DNA of 64,000 bases from Annona cherimola (lineage: Eukaryota; Streptophyta; Magnoliopsida; Magnoliales; Annonaceae). Under the pieces are notes generated by a model, which saw only the letters and a list, made by a program, of their open reading frames with translations, was not told the origin of the DNA and made no database searches. Both the position numbers and the translations under genes were made by a program. Within the stretch, counting starts at the first letter, position 1, and every line of letters starts with the position of its first letter. The DNA is taken from the NCBI GenBank assembly GCA_030490835.1, contig CM059973.1:55928008-55992007 (forward strand). Reading direction: 5' to 3'. This document shows, piece after piece, positions 23,840 through 35,200 of this stretch.

Positions 23840-25980
23840 TGCTTCTCATTATGTTTTTCTTTTTTTTTCTTTCTAACTCATAAAAAATTCTATTTTTTGT
23901 TTCTTTTTACTCCTGTTTCATTCATCAAAAAAAGACGTGTGAAGGAGGTTTGGTATGGTAGATTTTTGTGAGATTTTGAAATTAGGAGAAAAGCGAAGAT
24001 GAAATATTTTGAAAATTATGTGACTAATATAAAATAAAAGTGAAAAAGTTAGCATAAAAAAGATAATTGAAAGGAAAAATGATTAGATTATGGAGATAAA
24101 ATCAGAAAATAAAATTATTATGTTGCTGAATTATGAGTTAAAAAATAAGAAGGACAGACATTTCTTCGCCGTTTCCCACGTGAGGAAGTTACCAGACCCC
24201 TGCGGGGACATTTGTACGGAAGGATGGGCCGAATGCCTAGATAAAACACACGAGCATAGTACTAGTGGGGCCCAAAAATAGATAAGCATGCGTGGTGCAG
24301 TTCCATCAACAAATGTAAACCATTTGGGCGCTTTGTCACGTGGCTGGGGGTCACTATTAGCGGCCGATATCTGTATCTGTCAGCACCTCATGCATTGAAT
24401 CGTAACCACCAATGAAGGGAGCAGAATCGATGGCCCTTGTTCGAGCTACTCGCAGATGATTGATGGAGGAATAAACGCGCACTTGCTCCATGTCTGAAGA
24501 TTTCTTCATATGGGGGAGCGAGTACACTCTCCACATTATTCCTTACTCTAGATTCTGAACTTGGCTTCACTTTATAAATTGTGTGATTGGCGACCACAGA
24601 ACTGTCCGATGCTTTCTTTTCTTTTCGTACCTGTCCCACCAAGCATCTCATCTCATGGGATGCTGCCTTTGGAGGCATTCTCCGCACGCTCGGAATTATT
24701 TAATACTCGGCTGGGCCGTGACAACATTGAAGCTTCCAGTGTCTTAACTTCATTTTTAGCACGCCTTGAAGGTTAAATCAAAACTAAATCCACTGATTTC
24801 ATTAAAAAATAATTTTAATAAAAAAATTAGGTTTCATTCAAATCAAATATTTTTGTGAGTTCCATTTGATCAAAGTCATATAATTGTAAAATCAATGCAA
24901 TAAAATTATTTAATTTATATACTTATTTTAAAATTGTTAACTCAACGTCTGTATCATCTAAAATACTGTTCTTATAGATAAATTTTTTTATAAATCATTA
25001 TAATATTTTAATAAATCTGTGAATGAACTAAGCGATTTTTATATTTTATATATAATTATAAAATTTTAAAATAGGCATCACCCATCAAAAACTTTGATAG
25101 ATATTTTTTGTGTACATGATAACAAAACTATTGGATTGAGATTTAATTCAGCATGGAACGGAACCAAAATAAGGCAACGACGTTTTAGGATTACAATGTA
25201 ATCGGCAACAACAAAGTACTTCCAAAGATACTTTCCAAAATAAATAGACGACAGTCACGAACGCTTGAGTAGAACAATTTTCTCAATACTATAATAAACA
25301 TGCTTCATTTGGGGTTCACAAAGATGCATCTCTGAAGTATAAACTATAATTCATTTGACAGCATACATAAGTTGAATTGCATTGTGTTTGCACTTGCAAT
25401 CTATCCTCTAATTGCATGAATCTAAGTTTTAAGGTGCATATTTCGGGTTGAATCTATTTATCTATCTACTAGTTTTATTAATTTGACTAGCTAGAGCAAC
25501 GAAGAATTCATTTCCCGGAATGATATGTGAGATTTTTAAAAGGAGCATAAGTCAATGCATCCACCGTAACTTCTTTAAAAGTTCTTTTGATTTTTTTATA
25601 GACATACAACCTTACCTAGGTCCCGTGTTTTGTGAAAATTTTCACAATTTTTAAAAAAATTTAATCTTTTATTTTGATTTTCTAAGAATCATTGCCAATC
25701 ATGACCCTTTTAAAAAATAAATCTCCATTAAAAAATATCATGCAAAGCATTTTTATTTTATTAAATTTCGACTATAATTTATCCAACTATAAAACAAATA
25801 TATATATTTATTAAATTGGATTTAAAATATTTAATAACTTTGTATTTAAATTTTGAAAATAATTTAAACACTAAAAACATTCATTTGATAATTTTATTTA
25901 TTCATAATTACATTTGTTAGAATTCATAAGTCATGTTTGATTGAGATTATGTTAGCCAAATGTGTAATTTAAATTAGAGT
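23840..25980. other. Unannotated AT-rich sequence with a GC-richer island
   Basis: No gene is recognised. The island at 24150-24780 contains two CACGTG G-boxes (24177-24182, 24337-24342) and a TATAAAT at 24573, but no convincing ORF follows on either strand. The remainder to 25980 is AT-rich with no repeats identified. Confidence 0.5.
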
Positions 25981-26325
25981 ATTGATCTTCCCAAACTGGT
26001 CTGATTTCATATTGGTCCAAAAATATATTTTTTGTTTTTTTGAAATTTTTTATAACCATGTTAATTTAGTTATATTTAATTCACAAAATAAGTTTTACCA
26101 TTTAAATTATTTAAATATCTATTTATTTAAAATTCAAAATAAATATATATTTAAAATGAATTAAATATCATTATATTTAAAAACTCAAAATAATATACAC
26201 ACATATCCAAAAATAATAAAAACTATTTTATAGATTAAATATAACTAGGTTAACATGTTTATGAAAAATTTCAAAAAAAATATATTTTTGGACTGGTCTG
26301 GATTTCAGACCGGTCTGTGATAATC
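25981..26325. mobile_element. Foldback MITE, about 345 bp
   Basis: The left arm (about 25985-26100: ACTGGTCTGATTTC, GGTCCAAAAATATATTTTTT, AACCATGTTAA) is matched in reverse complement by the right arm (about 26210-26320: AAAAATATATTTTTGGAC, TGGTCTGGATTTCAGACC). The arms are over 100 bp each around a short AT-rich centre. No clear target duplication is seen. Confidence 0.75.
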
Positions 26326-27004
26326 AACCAGCTTTAAATTAATCAACACATAGCATTAACATCATCTTAACCATTACTATTTTAAAAAAATATTTTTATT
26401 TCATTTTCAGCATTTTATTAGTTGTTTATGTTTTGAATAAAAACGATAAATTCACCTTCAGATATATTTAGGGTTCATGAATAGTATAATTGTACACTCA
26501 TGTCAGCCCCATTTTTCGAAAAAATATGTATATTCTACTAAAAGTTTTTACTTTATTTAGCAATATCCAGTACTTGAGAAGGGAATAACACCGCAAGCTT
26601 GTACAATCTAGTTTTCAGGTGTACCATCCATCGTCCTCTACCTGCGTAGAAGCCATAATATCCGGGTCATCAAAACATGGGAAAGGTCAAGTGCGGGTTT
26701 TTTCTCAAATATGCCCTGTCACTGTTTTTAATTACAGATAGCCTCAACGATTTGAATATTCTCATAAATGGAGGCAAGAAATTTTAGACATAGAATGGGC
26801 TAAATACGGTTGTTAAAAATTTTTGGAATACATTTGAAACCAGGTTAAACTTACTTCATAAACGGAATGACTGATATACTTTAGAGTCATTGGGGATTTT
26901 TTTTTTAAAGTATTGTGAAAGTCCGTTTTGAAATATCCAAATCACAAGGTCTAAATTTGCAATATATGTGTGTATACATACATACATACACACACACATA
27001 TATA
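26326..27004. other. AT-rich spacer ending in a TA/CA microsatellite
   Basis: No gene or known repeat is seen up to about 26960. At 26963-27003 alternating GTAT, CATA and CACA units form the microsatellite from which the M1 chain starts. Confidence 0.5.
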
Positions 27005-27363
27005 TATGAGGGATATTCATGTGTAGCACCGCTGAAATGGGCCCCACGTGATCATCAAATCATAATCTACTCCACCCATTGTATTTAAATCCATGTATTC
27101 TATTACCATACTCATTTTCATCCCAATCGGATATGTCTATGGGCCCCGTCTAAAAATGATACAAATTCAATGTAATAAAATAGTTTAATGTAAATAACAA
27201 CTTTTAAGTGATTTTTTCAACATGTAACCCATTTGCTATAAAATTTATATATGGATAAATGATTGTATAAAGTTTCATTGCATTCTAATATGTGTAGGGC
27301 CCATTTTTGGGCAAATGTACCACTGTTCCGGTGCAATTGCCAGGCACCGGAAAAACCCTCTAT
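27005..27363 (-). mobile_element. M1 copy 1 (subfamily a, inverted)
   Basis: It ends on the right with the hairpin TTCCGGTGC/GCACCGGAA (27326-27352), followed by CCCTCTATATATAT. Confidence 0.75.
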
Positions 27364-27366
27364 ATA

Positions 27367-27722
27367 TATCAAAAATATTTAGGTGTAGCACCACTGAAAT
27401 GGGCCTCACATGATCATCAAATCATAATCTACTCCACCCATTGTATTTAGAATCATGTATTCTATTACCATACCAATTTTCATCTCAATCGGATATGTCT
27501 ATGGGCCCCATCTGAAAATGGTACAAATTCAACGTAATAAAATAGTTTGATGTAAATAACAACTTTAAATTGATTTTTTCAACATATAAACCATTTGCTA
27601 TAAAATTTATATATAGATAAATAATTGTATAAAGTTTCGTTGCATTCTAATATGTGTGGGGCCCATTTTTGGGCAAATGTACCACTGTTCCGGTGTAGTT
27701 ACACTACACCGGAACAACTCCC
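27367..27722 (-). mobile_element. M1 copy 2 (subfamily a, inverted)
   Basis: It ends on the right with a perfect hairpin, arms GTTCCGGTGTAGT and ACTACACCGGAAC (27687-27699 and 27703-27715) around a 3-base loop. Compared with copy 1, a C/G pair in the stem is replaced by T/A. Confidence 0.8.
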
Positions 27723-27763
27723 TATATATATATATATACATACATACATACATGTATAGACAT

Positions 27764-28312
27764 ATCGGTCCCGCTTCTATATAACCAGGTTACATAGAAG
27801 CGGACCTATGTAACTCCTTCAAAATCTAAGATTTGATTCTTAATGAAAAATTCAATCCATTCAAGGTATTTAACATCATTTGTTTATTTAAGAGACCAAG
27901 TTTCATCCCAATCAAGTTTAAGGGTCACATTTATTCAAAAATATATATATTCATGTGTAAATTATGAAAAACGCTTAAATCTATTTACACATGTATTAGA
28001 ATATAATAATACTTTATAAAATCATTTATTCACATAGAAATGATATTTTAGACAGTTTAGATGTTGAAAATACTACTTTAAAATTGATATTTTAACATTT
28101 TTCATAATTTACACATGAATATGTACATTTTCTAACAAATATGGCCCATAAATATACTTGATTTGGATGAAACTTGATTCCTTAAATAAACAAATGATGT
28201 TAATTATAATGAATGAATTACATTTTCTATCAAAAATTAAAATCATAGATTTTGAATAGACTACATAGGTCCACTTCTATGTAACTCGGTTACTTAGAAA
28301 GCGGAGCCCTAT
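27764..28312. mobile_element. M2 copy 1, foldback element with palindromic ends
   Basis: The left end is CCGCTTCTATATAACC-A-GGTTACATAGAAGCGG (27771-27803; one mismatch in 16 pairs). The right end has the same type of palindrome (28271-28304). The body is also an inverted repeat: TTTCATCCCAATCAAG and TTCATGTGTAAATTATGAAAA on the left answer to TTTTTCATAATTTACACATGAA and TTGATTTGGATGAAA on the right. It is flanked by TA repeats. Confidence 0.75.
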
Positions 28313-28349
28313 ATATGTATATATATATATAGAGAGAGAGAGAGAGAAA

Positions 28350-28735
28350 GAAAGATGTTCCAGTGTAGCGCCACTGCACCAGAACAGCGGTATATTTGCC
28401 CATTTTTGGGCCTCGCGGATATTAAAATGCAATGAAATTTTATACAATTATTTATCCATATATAAATTTTATCGTAAATGGTTTACATGTTAAAAAAACT
28501 ACTTTAAAGTTGTTATTTACATTAAACTAGTTTATTACATTGAATTTGTACCATTTTCAGATGAGGTCCATATACATATTCGATTAGGATGAAAATTGAT
28601 ATGGTAATAAAATACATTATTCTAAATACAATGGGTGTAGTATATTATAATTTGATCCTCATGTGGGGCCCATTTCAGCGCCACTGCACCGTAATTACAA
28701 TTTATAGGCAATGCACTTGAATATTCCTCACATAT
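28350..28735 (+). mobile_element. M1 copy 3 (subfamily a)
   Basis: It starts with GTTCCAGTGTAGC after a (TA)n(GA)n spacer. A smaller CAGTG/CACTG hairpin replaces the long stem. The other end reads GCGCCACTGCACC followed by TGAATATTCCTC. Confidence 0.7.
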
Positions 28736-28740
28736 ATACA

Positions 28741-29268
28741 CCATCCAGCTTCTTTGTAAGCGGGTTACATAGAAGCGGACCTACATAACCCTTTCAAAAT
28801 TTAAGATTTTTTTAATCCTTAATAGACAATTCAATCCATTCATCGTATTTAATATCATTTGTTTATCTAGGAAACAAAGTTTCATCCTAATCAAGTATGT
28901 TTATGGGCCACATTTGTTCAAAAATATATATATTCATGTGTAAATTATGAAAAATGCTTAGATCACATGTATTAGAATATAATAATACTTTATAGAAACA
29001 TTTATCCATATAGAAATGATAGTTTAGACAGTTTAGATGTCGAAAATACTACTTTAAAATTGATATTTTACCATTTTTCATAATTTACCAATGAATATAT
29101 ACATTTTCTAACAAATGTGGTTCATAAACATACTTAATTGGGATGAAACTTGATACTCTAAATAAACAAATGAATGGATTAGATTTTCCATCGAAGATCA
29201 AAATCTTAGATTTCGAAAGGTTACAAAGGTCCACTTCTATATAACTCGGTTACATAGAAGCGGAGCCC
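28741..29268. mobile_element. M2 copy 2, foldback element with palindromic ends
   Basis: The left palindrome is at 28747-28782 and the right one, CCACTTCTATATAAC/GTTACATAGAAGCGG, at 29231-29263. The internal inverted repeat is the same as in M2 copy 1. Confidence 0.75.
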
Positions 29269-29277
29269 ATATATATA

Positions 29278-29668
29278 TAAGAACATTTCTTATACAGTGA
29301 ACCTACAATATAATTAATAGTGTATTTTGGCCCAAAATAGGCCCCACATGTACTTAAATATATTGATAATTTATACAATTATTTATCTATATATAAATTT
29401 TACAGCAAATAGTTTACGTGTTGAAAAAATAACTTTAAAGTTATTATTTACATTAAACTATTTTATTATGTTGAATTTGTATCATTTTCGGATGGGGTCC
29501 ATATACATATCCAATTGGGATAAAAATTGATATAGTAATAGAATGCATAATTCTAAATACAATGGGTGGAGTAGATTATAATTTTATGATTGTATGGGGC
29601 CCATATTGAGGTAACTATACCGTAATTATTATGCAGTAGAGCCGCACCTGAATATTTTTCTATATATA
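29278..29668 (+). mobile_element. M1 copy 4 (subfamily b)
   Basis: It starts GAACATTTCTTATACAGTG and shares the core from about 29365. It lacks the GTTCCGGTG start and has TACTTAAATATATTGATA instead of ATTAGAATGCAATGAAAC. Confidence 0.7.
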
Positions 29669-29696
29669 TATATATATATAGAGAAAGAGAGAGAGA

Positions 29697-30056
29697 GGTC
29701 TTCCGGTGTAGCACAGCTACACTCGAACAAAGGTACATTTGCCCAAAAATGGGTCCCACACATATTAGAATGCAATAAAACTTTATACAATCATTATTCA
29801 TGTATAAATTTTATTGCAAATAGTTTACATATCGAAAAAATCACTTTAAAGTTGTTATTTACATCAAACTATTTTATTACGTTGAATTTTTACCATTTTT
29901 GGATGAGGAACATACACATATCTGATTGAGATGAAAATTGGTATAGTAATAGAATACATGATTCTAAATATAATTTGTGAAGTAGATTATAATTTTATGA
30001 TCACGTGGGGTCTATTTTACTGTTATAGTACATTTGTGCCGCACCTGAATATTTCT
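29697..30056 (+). mobile_element. M1 copy 5 (subfamily a)
   Basis: It starts with the hairpin TTCCGGTGTAGC/GCTACACTCGAA (29701-29727), two mismatches in 12 pairs, after a (TA)n(GA)n spacer. Confidence 0.7.
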
Positions 30057-30069
30057 CATATATATATGG

Positions 30070-30443
30070 GAGTTGTTTTGGTGCAGTGCCATAGCACTGG
30101 AACAATGGTACATTTGCTCAAAAATGGGCCCACACATATTAAAATGAAACTTTATACAATAATTTATCTATATATAAATTTTATTGTAAATGGTTTACAT
30201 GTTGAAAAAATCACTTTAAAGTTATTATTTACATTAAACTATTTTATTACATTGAATTTGTGTCATTTTCAGATGGGGTCCATATACGTATCTCATTAGG
30301 ATGAAAATTAGTATGGTAATAGAATATAATATTCTAAATACAATTGGTTGAGTAGATTATAATTTTATGATCATATGGGCCCCATTTTAATGCCACTGCA
30401 TTACAATGCAAATGCAGTGGCGGGACACCTGAATATTTCTCAT
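30070..30443 (+). mobile_element. M1 copy 6 (subfamily a), hairpins at both ends
   Basis: The left hairpin is CAGTGC/GCACTG (30084-30099). The right hairpin is perfect over 11 pairs, GCCACTGCATT/AATGCAGTGGC (30392-30402 and 30411-30421). Confidence 0.75.
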
Positions 30444-30452
30444 ATATATGAA

Positions 30453-30808
30453 GTTGTTCTGGTACGGCACTACTGCACTGGAACAGTAGTACATTTGCTC
30501 AAAAAATGCCCCACACATATTAGAATGTAATGAAATTTTATACGCTCATTTATCTATATATAAATTCTATAATAAATGATTTTCATGTTGAAAAAACCAC
30601 TTTAAAGTGGTTATCACATTAAACTATTTTATTACGTTCAATTTGTATTATTTCCAGATGGGGTCCATACACATATCCAATTGGGATGAAAATTAGGGTG
30701 GTAATAAAATACATCATTCTAAATACAATGAGTGGAGGTAGATTATAATTTTATGATCATATGGGGCCCATTTTGACACCACTATAGTGGCCTGCACCTG
30801 AAGATAAT
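30453..30808 (+). mobile_element. M1 copy 7 (subfamily a)
   Basis: It starts GTTCTGGTACGGC and shares the M1 core. It ends GTGGCCTGCACCTGAAGATAATC before (TA)n. Confidence 0.7.
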
Positions 30809-30827
30809 CTTATATATATATATGAGA

Positions 30828-31190
30828 ACATTTTTGTGCATTAAATTGCACCATAATTAGCGGTGCATTTAACCCAAAATGGGTCCCCGCAAGTACTTAA
30901 ATATATTGATATTTTATATAATCATTTTTCATATATAAATTTTATAGCAAATGATTTACATATTAAAAAAATAACTTTAAAAGTTATTATTTACATCAAA
31001 CTATTTTATTACATTGAATTTGTACCATTTTCAGATGAGATCCATACACATATCTAATTGGGATGAAAATTGACATGGTAATAGAATACACAATTCTAAA
31101 TACAATTGGTGAAATAGATTATAATTTTATTATCATCTGGAGCCCATTTTGAGGTAACCACACCAAAATTGTGGTGCGGTGAAGCTGCAC
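30828..31190 (+). mobile_element. M1 copy 8 (subfamily b)
   Basis: It starts GAACATTTTTGTGCATT, with TTGCACCATAATTAGCGGTGCA nearby forming a TGCACC/GGTGCA stem. Its right end holds ACCACACCA/TGGTGCGGT (from 31159). Confidence 0.7.
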
Positions 31191-31242
31191 CTATACATAT
31201 ACATATATATATGCATATATATATATATAGAGAGAGAGAGCT

Positions 31243-31555
31243 GTTTCGGTGCAGCGCTACTACACCAGAACAATGGTACATTTGTCTAAAAATGGGCCCC
31301 ACATATTAGAATGCAATGAAACTTTATATAATCATTTATCTATGTATAAATTTTATAGCAAATGGTTTAAATGTTGAAAAAATTACTTTAAATTTTTTAT
31401 TTATGTCAAAATTTTCTATTACGTTGAATTTTTATCATTTTCAGATTGAGTCCCTACGCATATTCGATTGGGATGAAAATTAGTATAGTAATAAAATATA
31501 ATATTCTAAATACAATGGGTGCAATGGCCCTACACCTAAATATTTCTCATATGTA
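31243..31555 (+). mobile_element. M1 copy 9 (subfamily a), shortened
   Basis: It starts GTTTCGGTGCAGCGC after a (TA)n(GA)n spacer. The segment around the conserved TTATGATCATGTGGG is missing from its right half. Confidence 0.65.
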
Positions 31556-31559
31556 TGAG

Positions 31560-31893
31560 GAATATATACGTGGGGCCCATTTGCACCAGAACAACAACAC
31601 ATTTGCCCAAAAAATGGGCCCCACAAATATTAAAATGCAATGAAACTTTATACAATCATTTATCCATATATAAATTTTATAGTGAATAATTTACATCTTG
31701 AAAAAACTACTTTAAATTTGTTATTTACGTCAAACTATTTTATTACGTTGAATTTGTATCATTTTCAGATGGGATCCATACACGTATCCAATTGGTATGA
31801 TAATAAAATATATTATTCTAAATATAATGGATGGAGTATATTATAATTTTATGATCATATGATGCCCATTTTGATGCCACTGCACCTAAATAT
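31560..31893 (+). mobile_element. M1 copy 10 (subfamily a), damaged start
   Basis: The core is complete, but the left end lacks the hairpin and begins ACGTGGGGCCCATTTGC, as if joined to part of another M1 end. Confidence 0.65.
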
Positions 31894-31910
31894 AATCTTA
31901 TATATATATA

Positions 31911-32272
31911 TGAGAACCTTTCCCGTGCAGTGAAGTTGCACCATAATTATATATGAATTGAACCTAAAATAAGCCCTGCAAGTACTTAAATGTATTGATA
32001 CTTTATAAAATCATTTTTATATATAAATTTTATACCAAATGATTTACATATTGAAAAAATAACTTTAAAGTTGTTATTTGCATCAAAATATTTTATTAGG
32101 TTGAATTTGTACCATTTTCGGATGAGATTCATACACATATCCAATTGGGATAAAAATTGTCATGGTAATAATATACGTAATTTTAAATACAATAGGTGAA
32201 ATAGATTATAATTTTTTGCTCATGTGGGCCATTTTGAGGTAACCGCACTGTAATTGTTATGCAGTAAAGTTG
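31911..32272 (+). mobile_element. M1 copy 11 (subfamily b), split by the chromovirus LTR
   Basis: It starts TTTCCCGTGCAGTGAAG. Its right end is interrupted at AAAGTTG and resumes as AGTTGCACACCTGAATATAT at 58785, which matches the ends of other M1 copies. Confidence 0.7.
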
Positions 32273-35200
32273 TTGTAATGCCCAGACCCAAGTAAGGTTT
32301 ATTTATATGCAATTGGCATATAAATATGGATCATGTATGATTTAGTAGAATTATGAATGATTTCCATTGCAATATTGACGATTTAATTGCAATTAGGACA
32401 AATGATTATGAATGATCAATATAAGCAGATATGGGTCAATGTGATTAAAGAGAATAAATGAGGATTAGGGAATGTGATTATATTGAGGATAATTACCTCA
32501 TATATTATGGCTTAATTAATGGAGATTAAGTTGATAATTATGGGCTTAAGGTGGCAAATGCTAGAAAATCTATAATTCGACGCCGGGAAGGCGGTTTAAG
32601 ATGAAAATTGAAAGGTAAACACATAATTTTGTGCTTAATCTTATAGAAGTGATGGATTATGAAAATTATGATGAAATTAAGGTGAAAATCGATCATCACC
32701 ACCAAAATTCAAGGGAGACTTCAAATGGTCATAATTTGAGCTAGAAAAGTCGAATTGAGACGAAATTTGAAATGAACAGTTAAAATTATGAGATCTATGC
32801 AATGAGAGGCTTGGATTAAGAAAATGATGATGGGATATTGGTTTCACTAAAATGGGTGTATAATTATTGATTTTTGTGCACCACAAAGTAAGTTTATATT
32901 TATATTAAAGTAAGATGATTAATTGTATTTTTGATGACAAAAATGAGGTGTCAAAGGAAGATAATTATACATGGATTTTATGAATTATTTAAAATGATAA
33001 AATCCATGATAACATTCAGTGATTAATGACATGATTTAAAGGCTAAATGGATTAGCTCAAAGCAGCTTGGAAAGGTGGGCCACCCATGGACGTGAAAGGA
33101 GCTGTTTACATAGAATTTTGATTTTTAAAAATTACAAAATATGTAATTAAGTAAACTACATGACAAAGATGGTTAATGGGCTTGATTTTTGATGGATTTT
33201 GTGGCCAGAAAATGCCACAAAGTCAATGATAAGTGGACCCCACCAAAGTGGACAGCAAGTGCACAGCAAGAGATATGGATGGTTAGGCTGCTGTATTTGA
33301 TTTTTTTTATAAAGGCTAAATGGACCCCTAATTAGGCTATTACCTAGGGTGATTAAATACCCATTAATTAAAGTGAAAATTAGGTGGAAAAATCGTGCAA
33401 AGGCTGCTGCAAGGGGACGTTGCATTATGTGGGCAGATTTTATCCATTAATGACTTGGATTTTTAATGATTTTATTAAAATAAATTGCTAATTTACTTGG
33501 CCCATATTTTTCCATGTGAGCAAAGGGGGATAAGCATGCTTTAATTAGCTGCTAAGTCATGTGGAAAGTGGGTCCCACAAAGCTGGAAAATTCAGCTCAT
33601 ATCCTAGGTACACGTCCACATGTGCTAAGGGAGAGAGAGATACGTAAAAGGGAAAAAAATCCCCAAAACAAGGGCAGCAAGCACGTCCCCCATTCCAGCA
33701 GCATGAGGGGAGAAACAAAAAGAGAAAATGAGAAGGAAAAATGGGAAGAAAGAAGAGGAACCAAGCTAGGAAAATGGAGTTCAAGTTGGATTCAATTCAA
33801 GTAAGTAAACTTCTCTTGAATTTTCTTAAATTCACAAAATAAGTTGCTGTTTAGATTGGATATCATGATTAGATTATGAATCATGATTTAATGGATTATA
33901 TATGTTGGGTATAAGAATCAAGAACAAATGATTAAGGGTTTTTGCATATCTATTGAAATTAAATGCAAATATGGGAGCAAAACCTAGAAGAAATGAGATA
34001 GAAATCCAAAATATAAACAAAACAGTAAATGAACGAATTTTAGCATTAAAATTTTAAATAGGGTGATTAAGGAACGACCCAATTTTCTGCTCAAAAGGGT
34101 AATCATGTTGGAAATTAAAAATATGAGAAAATCAACCTGAATAGGGTTGAACGGGTGTCAGGATCAGCTGCACCAAATAATTTTTAGTAATTTTTACACA
34201 AGTTATTTTGAGCTAAAAATTTTATATGATTTGGGAGATATCATGAGTAACACTTGATAAAAATAAAAATTAGCTTTTGAAAGGTATAAATATACCTAAT
34301 AATTAACGTGATTAGAGCTGTCTGAAAATTGATACTTCTGTCCAGCAGAGTAAAAATACCAAAATAAATATAAATACTTCATATGTTGTGCTGAAAATAT
34401 TTATTTTGGTTATATCATGCAGTTATTAAGGTATGATATAAATTTCATATTTAAATTCCTTGATTTGATTATGATTCAAAAATTAGAGAGATCAGTGCAT
34501 CTGATTTCAGCATTATGGACAGATTGAGGAATAAATCAAAGTAAATGTTAAATTCCAGATTTTTGGGATGAAATTTAAATTACAATGGGATATAAACAAG
34601 TATCATAAGTGATTATGATAATTTAACCTATTAGAGATGGGTTTTAGAAAGGATGGAACTTAGGGTTACGTATAAGACCCGATTTCCATGTTTTGATGTT
34701 GAAAATGATAAATGGATTATATGAAGCGTTAAAATGCAAAAATGCATAAAGATATGATTGGAACACGTGGATTAGGTTGCTTTTTTAGTAAATAATGATA
34801 ATCTTAAATTTTGGAATTATTATATGATACCTAAGTTAGCAACTAAGTGCTTAAAATGAGCACCGATATGTGAAAAATAAAAACTATGTTAAAAATAATA
34901 AATTGAGGTAATGAACCTCCAAATAATGATTTAATGAATGATTATTATATTTATGTAAGATTACCCTACATAAGGGTATTAAAATGAATGAATGGATGAT
35001 TGATATGTATAAGCTATGTGCTAAGTATGAGTACCCAACTTGAAGGACAAGTGGGTCAAGCTAAGTCCAAATGAATTTACGTAGGTTAGAAAACCTAAGG
35101 GATCTATGTATTTGAAGTTGATGTGAATAAATAAAATATTATTTTAATTTATCTAGGCAAAGGCAAAGGAAAAGAATGGAAGAAGGGGATTATGGCGATC

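Larger units (their letters stand above)
27005..32272. repeat. Chain of M1 and M2 small elements joined by TA microsatellites
   Basis: Eleven copies of a 320-390 bp element (called M1 here) and two of a 530-550 bp element (M2) follow each other with only short (TA)n or (TA)n(GA)n spacers between them. M1 copies share the core ATGCAATGAAACTTTATA, AAATGGTTTACATGTTGAAA, ATTTACATTAAACTATTTTA, TTGAATTTGTACCATTTTC, GGGGTCCATA and TTATGATCATGTGGG. Two subfamilies occur, one starting GTTCCGGTG (a) and one starting GAACATTT (b). The first two M1 copies are inverted relative to the rest. No copy encodes a protein. The short ORFs in this interval are chance frames. Confidence 0.8.

Noticed and set aside
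24388..24687. 99-aa minus-strand ORF in the GC-richer island
   Set aside because: No recognisable motif, codon pattern or supporting splice sites.
27005..32272. M1 as a Helitron
   Set aside because: A hairpin lies near an end, but no TC start or CTRR end was found and insertion is in TA repeats rather than between A and T of unique sequence.
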